A DNA stretch of 64,000 nucleotides from Chitinophaga sp. sic0106 (GTDB taxonomy: Bacteria; Bacteroidota; Bacteroidia; Chitinophagales; Chitinophagaceae): assembly GCF_019219075.1 (NCBI RefSeq), contig NZ_JAHUWJ010000013.1, positions 62,001 through 126,000 of the forward strand, written 5' to 3'. Positions 28,086 through 37,998 of this stretch are shown here, in pieces. Within the stretch, counting starts at the first letter, position 1. Each line of letters begins with the position of its first letter. The notes below the pieces were generated by a model that was not told the origin of the DNA, did not search any database, and was given only the letters and a program-made list of their open reading frames with translations. The translations under genes and the position numbers were made by a program.

Positions 28086-30218
28086 TTACCTTGTAATTCC
28101 CTTATGCGTGGGCACTACCTCCCTTATACTTCCATCTTCATTAAAATACATCCGGTCAATACACACCTCCCTGCTGTATCCCGCAGCCCGCCCCCAATGA
28201 ATGCCATTCGGATAGTTGAAGCGATGGTAAACAATATACCACTCGTCTTTTCCCGACACCTGGATAATAGAATTATGCCCTGTGCCATAAATGCCGGCAA
28301 CAGTATCCTTTGCAATTACCATATTGTTTGCCGGCACGTGAATAGGCCCAAGGGGCGAATCCGCCGTACCATAGCGCACCCGGTAATCCTCACTGCGTGT
28401 GTCATTTTCGGACCAGAGGAAATAATATTTACCGTTGCGGTAAAAAACAGTGGTTCCTTCCCGGAAAGTTTTATCAGGTGTAATCAGTTGCAGCGTGCCC
28501 TCTTTTAATGACCGCATGTCGTCAGAAAGCTCAGCGGCTGCCATATACCCGTTACCCCAGTAGAGGAAATATTTATTACTCACCGGATCATGAAAAACCT
28601 CGGGATCTATCTCCTGCCCGCGGTTCACACCTGCCGGATGCTTATCGATCAAAGGATACCCGATATCTTTAAAAGGCCCTTTTGGATCATCGCCAATTGC
28701 TAGTCCGATCTTTTGCTCTCCCGTATAATAATAGTAATATTTGTAGGCGCCGCCTTCCTTCCGCTCAATAATACAGGGAGCCCAGGCCTTGCCATGGGCC
28801 CAGGTTACATCAGTTTCCAGGTCCAGTACTTTTCCTTCATCCTTCCAGGTCACCAGGTCAGGCGAAGAAAAACATTTAAAATAAGTGCCCGACCAGCCCG
28901 CAAATCCATCACTGGTAGGATAGATATAATATTTCCCGGTTTTAGCGGAATACAGTACATCCGGATCAGCATAGAATCCATCCAGTACGGTGTTGTTATT
29001 GGCAACCGCCTTTACAGACCACGTTTCGGCAGGTCTCCCCTTAATACTTACCTTATAATCAACAGCACCTTTCGAAAAATCAGATTTACCTATCCTCGTA
29101 ATGCTCACCCCTGGCACCAGCTGAAACATAGGCTGCATCCGCTTCAGATCCGTTCCGGGTTTTACCATCACCTGCACCGTACGCTGCAAGGTATCCATTG
29201 TAATATTCAGTTTTCGAATGCCAGGGTCATGAATAGTCCCCATGAAACCTGCTGCTGTGGCATATTTCGACACCAGTCTCGATAATTCCGTCGCAGTAAT
29301 CGGCATCACTGTGCCATGCCTCGGTTGAAAATCCATGCTCACTTCCTTATCCACTACCTCAAAATGTTGCAGATCTTTACTTTTGGTGAACTGGTATTTC
29401 CCGGTGGTATACATGTCGTACATGAGGATGTACCCTTCGTTGTTATTGAGTTTAAACACACCGCTGCCTTCCACGGGATTCTGCGTTTGCTGTACCTCAC
29501 CGGGACGAAGCTGGTAACCGCCATTCACGCTATCGGAAACGGCTACACGAATACCAGGATGCCCGTCCTCTGTTTTAAAAAACAAATAGTAACGATTGTC
29601 TTTTTCCACAATATCCCCATCGATGCAGGCGCCGTTATTCGGACTAAAATATAGTTGCTTAGGCTCGGTGACCAGGTCCGTAAAGTCATTGTTTGCATAC
29701 GCGTAATAGATCTTATCCGCATCCTGTCCATGTTTCATGGACCAGTACACCATATATTTCCCGGCCTTCTTATCATAAATCGTTTGTGGCGCCCATACAC
29801 GCAGCAAACTATCATTCCCGCTAAATCGCTGCTGGATATTGACCACAGCAGATTTCCAGTTAATCAGATCGGTAGATTTCAGCAGTACCATGGCCCTGTT
29901 GCTGTTCCAGCCGTTGGCAGATACCATGTCCGTTACTACCATGTAAAACGTTTTGCCATCCTGCCCGCGGAGGATATGCGGATCACGCACACCACCTGTA
30001 GAACTGATTACCGCAGATGATATCACAGGTTCATTGTTATGGAGAGACCTGAACCGGTATCCATCGGTACTGATGGCGTAACGGACAGCTTCTTCACTTT
30101 TTCGGTTGCCGGTGAAATACACAAACAGGTAGGCACTGTCGGAGTTGGCTGCCAGCAAGGTTGTTGGCGCTAATATAATTGTGACAAGGAAAATTACTAA
30201 TCGCTTCATACGTGGCAT
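28086..30218 (-). CDS. Tandem GH43-type glycoside hydrolase (arabinosidase/xylosidase-like), secreted
   Basis: 710 residues: signal peptide (about 1-24), a first five-bladed-propeller-like module (about 26-310, with 'GGVRDPHI' D79, 'CIDGDIV' and 'VEGSGVF' E250), an immunoglobulin-like linker (about 325-405), and a second GH43 module (about 412-700) with the expected catalytic set: base D418 in 'FYADPDVL', pKa-modulating D538 in 'QEIDPEVF' and acid E587 in 'FREGTTVFY'. GH43 enzymes release arabinose or xylose from plant polysaccharides. The gene shares base 30218 with the upstream GH51 gene (ATG/stop overlap), so the two are coupled. Confidence 0.88.
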   Translation of the reverse strand: MPRMKRLVIFLVTIILAPTTLLAANSDSAYLFVYFTGNRKSEEAVRYAISTDGYRFRSLHNNEPVISSAVISSTGGVRDPHILRGQDGKTFYMVVTDMVSANGWNSNRAMVLLKSTDLINWKSAVVNIQQRFSGNDSLLRVWAPQTIYDKKAGKYMVYWSMKHGQDADKIYYAYANNDFTDLVTEPKQLYFSPNNGACIDGDIVEKDNRYYLFFKTEDGHPGIRVAVSDSVNGGYQLRPGEVQQTQNPVEGSGVFKLNNNEGYILMYDMYTTGKYQFTKSKDLQHFEVVDKEVSMDFQPRHGTVMPITATELSRLVSKYATAAGFMGTIHDPGIRKLNITMDTLQRTVQVMVKPGTDLKRMQPMFQLVPGVSITRIGKSDFSKGAVDYKVSIKGRPAETWSVKAVANNNTVLDGFYADPDVLYSAKTGKYYIYPTSDGFAGWSGTYFKCFSSPDLVTWKDEGKVLDLETDVTWAHGKAWAPCIIERKEGGAYKYYYYYTGEQKIGLAIGDDPKGPFKDIGYPLIDKHPAGVNRGQEIDPEVFHDPVSNKYFLYWGNGYMAAAELSDDMRSLKEGTLQLITPDKTFREGTTVFYRNGKYYFLWSENDTRSEDYRVRYGTADSPLGPIHVPANNMVIAKDTVAGIYGTGHNSIIQVSGKDEWYIVYHRFNYPNGIHWGRAAGYSREVCIDRMYFNEDGSIREVVPTHKGITR

Positions 30219-32803
30219 CAGGGTTTAAATTTCAGCACCGTAAGTGAATAAGGTGCCAACGTCAGGTTAGTCTTTGTTTTAAGGGAGATGTTAGCCGGTA
30301 CTGCTTTCGCACCTGTACCAGCAGGATCACCGGAAAGTTCCACCTTTTCTGCTTTCACTTCCTGCGATAGCATACCCGACAAATCTATGCTGGTATTGGT
30401 TTCCACCGGCAGCATGTTCACCATCTTCACGATCACCTCTCCGGCTTTATTACGGGTAATGGAGCTGGCAAAGCGCTTGCGCACTGCCTCTGCGCCATCA
30501 GAGAGTGTAACCGTTCCCCGTATATACGTGGTACCGGCATATTTACCAAACAGGTGCTGCACCTCGTAATTTACAGTTGTTTTTACATCCTGGTTGTTGA
30601 AGTAGATGAGATCCGGGCGCCATTGGGTATGGCCTTCTTTGGCCAGCAGCGGCGCATACGATGCCATGGACACTACATCCCCGTTGCGTTCCACACTGGT
30701 GAGGTACAAGGCCTCAGCCAGGGCCGACTCCAGGTTGTTCACTTTTCCGGCAGCATGTGCTGCGTATTCACCCAGGTATACTTTGGATTTTTTGCGGTCA
30801 TATTTATCGTAAAAATCCTGGTTGTTGATAAACCATCCCGGAGGCTGGTAGTAATGTTCATCCACACAGTCGAGCTGCAACGCGTCCGCCAGCTTCCAGC
30901 CTTCCTCATAATCCGTTCCCTTGCAAAATGGTCCTACGGTTCCTATGATGGTGATCCCCGGATATTTTGCCTTTACGGCTTTAATGATCATAGCATAGCG
31001 TTCTTCAAAGATATCTGTGATCAGGTCCTCATTACCGATGCCGATGTATTTTAAATTAAATGGTGCCGGGTGGCCAGCTGCCGCTCGCTGCTTGCCCCAG
31101 GTAGTGTTGATGCTGCCGTTGGCATATTCTACCAGGTCCAGGATATCCTGGATATAGGCAGGCATATCTTCCATAGGTATACCGCCTTGCTGTCCGCCTC
31201 CGCCGGTGCCTGAATTCTGGCAAGGCACGCCGGCAGCTATTACGGGCAGCGGTGCTGCACCAATGTCTTCGCAAAACTGGAAGTATTCGAAATAGCCTAG
31301 TCCGGCCGACTGATGATACCCCCATAAGTTGCGCTGTGGCTTACGTGCCTCCAGTGGCCCGATGGTATTTTTCCATTGATAAATGTTAGCGAGTCCGTCC
31401 CCATGTGCTACGCAGCCACCGGGAAAGCGCACAAAGCGCGGGTGCAGTGCGGCAATGCTGGCGGCGAGGTCGGCACGGAGGCCGTTGGTGCGCTGCCTAT
31501 ACGTTTGTTGTGGAAACAGCGAAACCATATCAATAGCGCTGGTGCCGGGTTGCAGGGGTTTGATTTCCAGGTGTGCCTTAGCGTCTCCGGTGGTGGCGGT
31601 GAGTACCGTAGCTTGCCTGCTCCAGCTGCTGCCGTTAAAACGTAGGTTAGCGCTGGCAAGCACCGTACCGTTTGCGGCAACCAGGCTTACAACATATGTT
31701 ACCTGCCTGCTGGCTAGCGGCCTGGCGAACATGGAAAAATAATATTTGCTGCCCGCTGGCACATTGATACCGTCAAAGCCACTGTTTTGCAGCGTACCAG
31801 CGGGTTGTGCGGCCGTCAGCACTGCATAGTGCCTGTTATTTTCGTGAATGGCATGGGTGCTGTCTACGGTAAATTGCAGCCCGTTGGCAATCCAGGAGTG
31901 CGTACTGTTCCAGGTTTTATCACGGTAATCCTTATCGGATAACGAGTATTCAAAATCGCGGTTTTGAATCAGCTCTGCATATAAGCCACCATCGGCAGCG
32001 TAGTTAATATCTTCGAAGAACACGCCCATGAGCATGTCGCTGATAGGCTTTGCCTGTTGTGGCTGTGCAATGATGCTGGCCTGTAAGGTTTTCAGTTTGG
32101 CAAAACGGGCGGCATCGTTGCTGGTACTTTCTGCATCCTGCTGTTTGCTGAACTGTTCTGTTTCGTAGGTCCGTAACAGTTGTTCCAACATGCTCCACGG
32201 CACGCGGTGTAGTTGCCCATACCCCTTTCCTGTAGGCAATTCCAGCTCAATGCTTGGGTTAGATACCGGGGTAATTTCTTTTGGATTCGTGTAGTCTTTA
32301 AAGTTAGTAGTGGTGATTTGGAAAAACTGTTGGGTACTATCGTTATAGGTTATCTGGTAGACATTGGTGCTGTTGTTATACGACACAACAGGATTCCTGA
32401 AGTTTTTCCCCTGGGTTACAGCTGGGTAGCTCTGGCGCCCCCAGTAGGTGAGGTTTTCAGAGGAAGCGTGACCGAATGCCGGCACGTTTTCATTGAGCGA
32501 CCATACCAGCTGCCACTGTCCTTGTTTATCGAAAAACAGGAAAGGCTGCATCATACGCTTTTCACTCCCCCATCGGCCATAGTCGCAGCGCACATAGCTG
32601 TGCTCGTTGCCTACCGGCGTCCAGTGTTGCTGATCAATGCTCCATGCAAAGTGCAAACCGTTGTGATAATTGTTTTTAGCGGTGCTGTAAGAAAACAGGT
32701 ATACAGAATCCGGGTGGCCCGGCTGTATACCTGCGGTGGTGTTGTTGGTTGCTATAAAAAATGAAATAATTGTAAAAAAGACTTTTAAAAATCTATTATT
32801 CAT
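30218..32803 (-). CDS. GH51 alpha-L-arabinofuranosidase with GH43-like N-terminal module
   Basis: 861 residues: signal peptide (about 1-25), a GH43-like propeller half (about 30-210) related to the first module of the neighbouring GH43 protein, a polar helical linker (about 210-250), then a GH51 enzyme ('MGVFFEDINYAADGGLYAEL' at about 259, a carbohydrate-binding-like insert at about 295-430, 'FVRFPGGCVAHG'). The catalytic acid/base is E592 in 'IGIGNEDL' and the nucleophile is E679 in 'VYLGEYAAH'. GH51 enzymes cleave alpha-L-arabinofuranosyl side chains of arabinan or arabinoxylan. It is first in the hydrolase pair, upstream of sigma/FecR/SusC/SusD. Confidence 0.9.
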   Translation of the reverse strand: MNNRFLKVFFTIISFFIATNNTTAGIQPGHPDSVYLFSYSTAKNNYHNGLHFAWSIDQQHWTPVGNEHSYVRCDYGRWGSEKRMMQPFLFFDKQGQWQLVWSLNENVPAFGHASSENLTYWGRQSYPAVTQGKNFRNPVVSYNNSTNVYQITYNDSTQQFFQITTTNFKDYTNPKEITPVSNPSIELELPTGKGYGQLHRVPWSMLEQLLRTYETEQFSKQQDAESTSNDAARFAKLKTLQASIIAQPQQAKPISDMLMGVFFEDINYAADGGLYAELIQNRDFEYSLSDKDYRDKTWNSTHSWIANGLQFTVDSTHAIHENNRHYAVLTAAQPAGTLQNSGFDGINVPAGSKYYFSMFARPLASRQVTYVVSLVAANGTVLASANLRFNGSSWSRQATVLTATTGDAKAHLEIKPLQPGTSAIDMVSLFPQQTYRQRTNGLRADLAASIAALHPRFVRFPGGCVAHGDGLANIYQWKNTIGPLEARKPQRNLWGYHQSAGLGYFEYFQFCEDIGAAPLPVIAAGVPCQNSGTGGGGQQGGIPMEDMPAYIQDILDLVEYANGSINTTWGKQRAAAGHPAPFNLKYIGIGNEDLITDIFEERYAMIIKAVKAKYPGITIIGTVGPFCKGTDYEEGWKLADALQLDCVDEHYYQPPGWFINNQDFYDKYDRKKSKVYLGEYAAHAAGKVNNLESALAEALYLTSVERNGDVVSMASYAPLLAKEGHTQWRPDLIYFNNQDVKTTVNYEVQHLFGKYAGTTYIRGTVTLSDGAEAVRKRFASSITRNKAGEVIVKMVNMLPVETNTSIDLSGMLSQEVKAEKVELSGDPAGTGAKAVPANISLKTKTNLTLAPYSLTVLKFKP

Positions 32804-32828
32804 AACGCTTATGGAATAGGTAAATAAC

Positions 32829-32846
32829 GTGTTAAATTGGTAACAC
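32829..32846. promoter_or_regulatory. Small inverted repeat upstream of the GH51 gene
   Basis: GTGTTA (32829-32834) and TAACAC (32841-32846), 26-43 bp before the GH51 start at 32803, form a perfect 6-bp dyad with a 6-bp spacer. It could be an operator for the arabinosidase genes. No -7 element was recognised. Confidence 0.25.
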
Positions 32847-32901
32847 TAAAATAGACTTTTATTTATAATTGTCAATATTACATTTATAAGCGGTTATGAG
32901 T

Positions 32902-35400
32902 TTATTTTTCCGGAGGTAGGTTATTGAAGATATGCAAGTCGGATTGCGGATAAGGAATGGTAATACCATTTTCTTTGAAAACCTGTTGTATACTCATAAT
33001 CAGCTGACTCTTCACCGCCTTGGGTGTACGTATACCCATCGTCCAGAAGTATAGCTGAAGCTGGATAGCACTTTCATCAAAGGAATTTACGAATACCAGC
33101 GGCGCTGGCAGCTTCACCACCTGAGGATGTTCCTGCATCAGCGTTAATAATAATTTTTCCGCTGTCTTAAGGTCGGTATCATAGCCCACCCCTACCACTA
33201 TTTCATTGCGGCGGAGGGCATTATTTTTACTCCAGTTAATCAGGTGATCATTGAGCAAATCTCCGTTAGGAATGGTGACCTGGGCGCCATCCACCGATTC
33301 CAGCACACTGCTGCGGAAGCCTACGTTTTTAATAGTTCCGGTTTTCCCTTTTACTTCCACCAGGTCCCCAACATTCACCGGTTTTTCAAAAGCCAGTATT
33401 ACGCCACTCACCAGGTTATGTACAATAGTTTGCAACCCAAAGCCCACGCCTACGCCCAGTGCACCCAGCACAATCATCACTCTGTCCAGCGGAATACCGG
33501 TAGCGGCAAAGGCCAGCAATACCCCCATTACAATGATGGCAATGCGGATCAGCAGCAGCCAGCTGCCTAGTCCTGGCTTATTTTCATCCTTCGCACTGGG
33601 TCCATCGGAGGCAAAAAACGATACAATTCTTGAAACTACGGATGACAATATCAATATACCAAAGAAAGCAAGCAGGTTAAAGAAGGAGAAATTATAACTA
33701 CCCAGGGTTCGCTGCTGAAACAGAAAGTCCAGTATAGGCGCTGTTACCAGCTTGAACGCATAAAAGTTGCGTGCAAACAGGATGAACCAACCTATTACGA
33801 GAAACACATAGAGAAATGAAGGCGCCTTCTTACCAACCACATCAAAATTGATAAAAAACAGGCGGCGCTCCGGAATTTCGAAAATATCTGATGCCAGGGT
33901 TAAAGCTTCATTGATCAGTCGGACAGTCCAGAGAAAAGTAATTGCTACAATTACACTGATAAAACCACTCGTCATCAGTGCTTTTGCCAGATTATATCTC
34001 CCGTAAATATTGGCCGGCACCGACAAACATTCAATCACCACGAGGTAAATAATAAAATATATGATGGCTTTTTCCCGGAGAACTTCCCTTCTTCCCTTGA
34101 ATAAAAAAATCAGCCCCCAGGCAGCACCGGCAACTGCCAGCAGCAACATGATCCAACGTTCTGTTCGACTCGCCTGCAACAACAGGTTATCGGCACATGC
34201 CAGGATAAACAGCAAACACATACCTACCCAAAACACCATCCAGTAGCGGGTGATATAGCTGCCAAATAATATGGTCAGGCATACGGCAGTACTCACCCAG
34301 ATGATGGCGCTGAAAATAAAGGGAGGATTAGGAAAAATAAACTGAAAAATACTTAGCACCACAATCCATGCGGATACTACCGGCATTTTAAGTACCAGGT
34401 ATTTTTTTTGATCCTCCTTCGGAATATGACCGTTTCTGACCTTATTCTTCAGCGATCGCAGGAAAACGATGGCAAAAACCAACAGCAACAATATCACACC
34501 CAACAAGGCAGCATTGTTACGCAGGTAAAAACTCAGGATTAACTTCCCCTTTTTCCATGACTCTGTCACAATATCCTGAAAAGGCCTGGAATTAATGGGT
34601 GGCTCATGGAGATAACTCACCTCCTTTCGAAAAGTATTAGCTGAAAGCTGCCGCTCAAACTGATCGATCTGCTCCAGGGCAGATTGCAATTGGTACACCA
34701 GTAAATCCGCTCTCATTTTCGACAGCTGCACATTCTTCAGCCCCTGGGTAAGCGTAGTTTCTATCGGATGTACTTCCGTGGCGGCTACCACCAGCTGCTG
34801 CAAATACCCCATGAACTCTGCTGAGTCCTTTGATAAAATGTACAGCCGTGGATCAGAATTTAGACTATCAAAAGTATTTCGATAGGTAACCAGTTTGTTT
34901 TTGATCTGTATTGCCTGCTGATCCCGTTTCTGGGCACGACTCAGCAACTCATGCAGCAGCTTATAGGAAGAGGTCAGGTTTCTTTCTGTTTGAGTGGAAC
35001 CTTTATTGGTGAGTATCCCATCAATGGCGATATTATATTTTACACGGAGGTCCTTTATTTCATTATTAATCCCAACAGTATCAATGCCCGCTTTCAGATA
35101 ATCGCGGGTACCGCGGATATTCTTAATCAGGGACTCCAGCAGTAAATCCTGTTGCACAGATACCTGATGGGTTTTAAACGTTTCCGTACTGGTACCGGCC
35201 TCTTTTAGCAGGAGCGTACGAAGTGTATCCGTTATGTTTCGGATACTGTCCTGTGGCGGGGCAATGGCGCTCGCTTCTTCCAGGCCCACCCCAAAGCACA
35301 TGAGTACAAGCACTAGATAAATTAAGCGAGTCCGCAGCAGTCTGGATTCCAAAATAATAGGTTTTATGGTAAAAGATACTAAATATCTACTGGTTATCAT
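32902..35400 (-). CDS. MscS/KefA-type mechanosensitive ion channel protein
   Basis: 832 residues from ATG 35400; an in-frame ATG at 35463 would add 21 residues before the natural signal sequence and was not chosen. The protein has a signal or anchor segment, a long periplasmic coiled region (about 45-270), about nine or ten membrane helices (about 285-640), and the MscS core near the C-terminus ('GVGFGLQTIVHNLVSGVILA', 'PVNVGDLVEVKGKTGTIKNV', 'VTIPNGDLL'). Large MscS homologues open under membrane tension during osmotic downshock. It is a single gene downstream of nothing related and was probably not part of the arabinosidase locus. Confidence 0.9.
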   Translation of the reverse strand: MITSRYLVSFTIKPIILESRLLRTRLIYLVLVLMCFGVGLEEASAIAPPQDSIRNITDTLRTLLLKEAGTSTETFKTHQVSVQQDLLLESLIKNIRGTRDYLKAGIDTVGINNEIKDLRVKYNIAIDGILTNKGSTQTERNLTSSYKLLHELLSRAQKRDQQAIQIKNKLVTYRNTFDSLNSDPRLYILSKDSAEFMGYLQQLVVAATEVHPIETTLTQGLKNVQLSKMRADLLVYQLQSALEQIDQFERQLSANTFRKEVSYLHEPPINSRPFQDIVTESWKKGKLILSFYLRNNAALLGVILLLLVFAIVFLRSLKNKVRNGHIPKEDQKKYLVLKMPVVSAWIVVLSIFQFIFPNPPFIFSAIIWVSTAVCLTILFGSYITRYWMVFWVGMCLLFILACADNLLLQASRTERWIMLLLAVAGAAWGLIFLFKGRREVLREKAIIYFIIYLVVIECLSVPANIYGRYNLAKALMTSGFISVIVAITFLWTVRLINEALTLASDIFEIPERRLFFINFDVVGKKAPSFLYVFLVIGWFILFARNFYAFKLVTAPILDFLFQQRTLGSYNFSFFNLLAFFGILILSSVVSRIVSFFASDGPSAKDENKPGLGSWLLLIRIAIIVMGVLLAFAATGIPLDRVMIVLGALGVGVGFGLQTIVHNLVSGVILAFEKPVNVGDLVEVKGKTGTIKNVGFRSSVLESVDGAQVTIPNGDLLNDHLINWSKNNALRRNEIVVGVGYDTDLKTAEKLLLTLMQEHPQVVKLPAPLVFVNSFDESAIQLQLYFWTMGIRTPKAVKSQLIMSIQQVFKENGITIPYPQSDLHIFNNLPPEK

Positions 35401-35579
35401 GCTGTTCAAGGCTTTTTGGGTATATATTATTGCGGGGAGATGTAAAGGAATCCAGGCAGGCATTCACAAGAAAAGTTAATGCCATTTATTCTTCATTTAC
35501 AATATCTTATCAGCATCTACATATAGCCATCCCCGTTAAATACCGTTAAAACACGGTATTGCTCCGGTTGTTTTCCACA

Positions 35580-35610
35580 TTGTTAAATGTCGGGCGCAAT
35601 TTTACATTTG
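35580..35610 (+). promoter_or_regulatory. Bacteroidota promoter (TTG - 20 bp - TACATTTG)
   Basis: TTG at 35580-35582, a 20-bp spacer, then TACATTTG at 35603-35610, a near-ideal primary-sigma promoter for this phylum. It points at the small secreted protein whose ATG is at 35650, leaving a leader of about 33 bases. Confidence 0.6.
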
Positions 35611-35649
35611 GCACCAGAACCGAAACTACTGTTACTAAAATACTGAGAG

Positions 35650-35853
35650 ATGAAGTTTTTTCTCGTTTTACTGCTGTTTGTATCCATACAATTGGCGATG
35701 TACTCACATCATCCGAGGTCTGTTTTCCCCGATTATAATTCTTATGTAGTTCCTTACAACAAACTGGAGGTGGCTGCTGTTTCTGATTCGGAAACAATGG
35801 CTGTCCATTTCACTGGGTCTGATCAATATTTTCCTTATCCGGCGCTATCATAT
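35650..35853 (+). CDS. Small secreted peptide of unknown function
   Basis: 67-68 residues beginning 'MKFFLVLLLFVSIQLAMYSH', a clean signal peptide, followed by a Tyr/Pro-rich mature part ('HHPRSVFPDYNSYVVPYNKL') with no Cys and no known domain. A strong promoter sits 40 bp upstream and a GGGCGGTGC / GCACCACCC hairpin lies downstream at about 35881-35917. It precedes the first of two sensory modules (35979-38666) on the same strand. It might be an envelope peptide linked to that module; this is only positional. Confidence 0.5.
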
Positions 35854-35978
35854 TAGCGCAGTGTATCGTTCCCCAAAGATGCGGGCGGTGCTCCTGTGCT
35901 CTAATAGTGGGCACCACCCTATTTCGGAATGCAATTAACAAACAGTATTATACAACCAATCCCTAAAACTTCAACTTG

Positions 35979-36458
35979 ATGGAACAACAATTTGAACCCG
36001 GTAAGGAAATCAACCTCGAAGAGGCCCGCCGGATTATGGAAGCACGTAAAAGCTATTACCGTAAAATGGAGCTCGGACTGCGGATTGCCACCGGCATCCT
36101 GCACGACGAGGCAGTTACCAACTATTTTCTCAGTTCGCAGAATTCGTTTAAGTTTACCAGAGAAGAACTGCAGCAACTACTCAACAGTGGTGCTGATTAT
36201 TTCAGTGTGGTACAAGGCGCTCATCCGGAGGCCAGTCCTAACTTCAAAATAGGTGAGCCAACAGTAATGATCATCCCTTGCCTGGACCCTGTTACCAAGG
36301 ACATGAACGCCGTTCAGGAAGGCGGCATTATCCTGGAGGCCACCGGCATGAAGGACGGGGCTATACATGCAAAAGCAATAGTAGCTGCCGGCGATCCGCC
36401 TTATGTGGGCCTGGAACATCCGCCAGCCACTAACGTGACCCAGATTAATAATGTCTGA
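35979..36458 (+). CDS. Conserved-looking hypothetical protein, first gene of sensory module A
   Basis: 159 residues from ATG 35979. There is no signal peptide or membrane helix. The N-terminus is helical ('LEEARRIMEARKSYYRKMEL'), the middle contains 'FTREELQQLLNSGADYFSVV', and the second half is beta-rich ('TVMIIPCLDPVTKDM', 'EGGIILEATGMKDGAIHAKA'). Its position before the membrane protein, kinase and regulator genes matches that of the protein at 41388-42023 in the mirror module, and both have a 'xLxxLxxSxDxxxxxxxxxxxH' then 'TxxIxP/A' pattern, so they may be distant relatives. No known family recognised. Confidence 0.7.
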   Translation: MEQQFEPGKEINLEEARRIMEARKSYYRKMELGLRIATGILHDEAVTNYFLSSQNSFKFTREELQQLLNSGADYFSVVQGAHPEASPNFKIGEPTVMIIPCLDPVTKDMNAVQEGGIILEATGMKDGAIHAKAIVAAGDPPYVGLEHPPATNVTQINNV

Positions 36459-36536
36459 CGATGATCCGCAAATTTCGCCGGAACTTCAGTATTTTGCGTA
36501 ACCACGCCCCCAATTGCGTACTATACCAATGGCCTT

Positions 36537-37211
36537 ATGCATCTACAGGAAGTCTTGAGCGAAATTTCGATCTGGATTGTAATATGCCCGCTACTGTTGG
36601 GCATTTATTGTATCAGATCCACGTCAGCAGATACCAGAATTATAATGGGGATAGTAGCGCTTGCTACTATCCCTCAGCTTATGAGAGCTTTCGTCCTTAA
36701 AGGCCCCATGCTGAATACAACATACAATCTGTACACTTTAGCAGAGATAGCACTTATAGGCTGGCTTTTATACCCTAAAATTATCAATAAACGCCGGCAA
36801 CGGCTATTTATCATCACAACGTGTTTAGTAACACTCTTCAATATTGGCTTGGTCAGCTGGAGCGGGTTGTCGGCCCGGTTCCTCAGCGAGGCCGTATCCG
36901 TCAACAACCTGGTGTACACCGGATGGATACTGCTCATCATCCTCGATCAGTACGAAGTAACGGACGGGATTTCTCCTTCCCAGCCTTTCTTCTGGTACCT
37001 CACCGGGATCTTGCTGTACGCTCCCTGCACCATGCTGGTATTTTCATTATGGCAGTATATAAAAGTTCACCCGGATTCAGTTATTACCCAGCTCTGGGTG
37101 ATCCAGAGTATTTTTAACATCACTATGTATGGCCTCTTCACCATCGGAATATGGAAGGATTATCGTGTAACCACTGCCAGCATAGCACATCATCGTGGAA
37201 ATGGAAAATGA
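36537..37211 (+). CDS. Six- to seven-helix membrane protein of sensory module A
   Basis: 224 residues, nearly all in membrane helices. Marker stretches are 'YNLYTLAEIALIGWLLYPKI' and 'QPFFWYLTGILLYAPCTMLV'. The protein at 40716-41378 has the matching 'YNVYQYLELTVIWSFLYFNL' and 'APFWWVSGTLLYYFGST' at similar positions, so the two are paralogues. The 3' end overlaps the kinase start by 17 bp, which indicates coupling. The kinase has only a short anchor and no sensor domain, so this protein is a plausible membrane sensor for it. No named family recognised. Confidence 0.78.
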   Translation: MHLQEVLSEISIWIVICPLLLGIYCIRSTSADTRIIMGIVALATIPQLMRAFVLKGPMLNTTYNLYTLAEIALIGWLLYPKIINKRRQRLFIITTCLVTLFNIGLVSWSGLSARFLSEAVSVNNLVYTGWILLIILDQYEVTDGISPSQPFFWYLTGILLYAPCTMLVFSLWQYIKVHPDSVITQLWVIQSIFNITMYGLFTIGIWKDYRVTTASIAHHRGNGK

Positions 37212-37998
37212 CATCATCTTAAGCATCGTAATGGCCACCCTGCTGTTTCTCCTGCTGATCAGCTTTATCATCGCCTTCTGGATGATATACCTGCGCCGCA
37301 GGGCCGCACACCAACAGGAAAAACAGCAATTAAAATCCACCTACGACCAGGAGCTACTCCGGGCGCAGCTGGAAATTAAAGAACAAACACAAAAAAATAT
37401 CTCTCAGGAAATTCACGACAACATCGGGCAGGTACTCAGCCTGGTTAAACTCCATGTGAGCACCATGGATGCCGCCAATACCAATGACCTGCATGAGAAA
37501 ATTACCGACTCCAAAAAATTATTGACCAAAGCGATTCACGACCTGCGTAATCTTAGCCGCAGCCTGGATACCGACCTCATCGCCGATAAAGGCCTCTGCG
37601 CCGGAATAGGCCAGGAAGTAGAAATTCTGCGCCGCACCGGCGCCTTTGAAATCGAATTCCATATCGAAGGGAACCCCGTACGCGTGGAAGCCAATAAAGA
37701 GTTAATACTATTTCGTATATTTCAGGAAGTTTTAAACAACATTATCAAACACGCGCAAGCCACCTCCATCCGGATAATGCTTGATTACCGCCCCGATCAG
37801 TGCCTCATGGAAATCGCAGATAACGGTAAAGGCATCTCCTCCAAACTGCAACAACAGGAAACAAGCGGCATAGGCCTGCGCAGCATGTATAAACGAAGCA
37901 GCCTTATCGGCGCAGCCATGCAAATCACAGATAATGTGCCCAGCGGCACCATCGTGACGGTCAACCTGCCCTACCTGCTTCCACAACAAATCATATGA
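37195..37998 (+). CDS. Sensor histidine kinase (HisKA_3 / NarX-LiaS type)
   Basis: 267 residues: one N-terminal membrane helix (about 8-32), a coiled linker (about 38-66), a HisKA_3 dimerisation domain with the phospho-acceptor H74 in 'QEIHDNIGQVLSLVKLH', and a HATPase_c domain (about 165-262; 'FQEVLNNIIKHAQATSIRI', 'IADNGKGIS', 'GIGLRSMYKR'). It lacks a periplasmic sensor domain, so the signal probably enters through the preceding membrane protein. It overlaps the response regulator by 4 bp (ATGA junction at 37995). Confidence 0.92.
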   Translation: MEMENDIILSIVMATLLFLLLISFIIAFWMIYLRRRAAHQQEKQQLKSTYDQELLRAQLEIKEQTQKNISQEIHDNIGQVLSLVKLHVSTMDAANTNDLHEKITDSKKLLTKAIHDLRNLSRSLDTDLIADKGLCAGIGQEVEILRRTGAFEIEFHIEGNPVRVEANKELILFRIFQEVLNNIIKHAQATSIRIMLDYRPDQCLMEIADNGKGISSKLQQQETSGIGLRSMYKRSSLIGAAMQITDNVPSGTIVTVNLPYLLPQQII

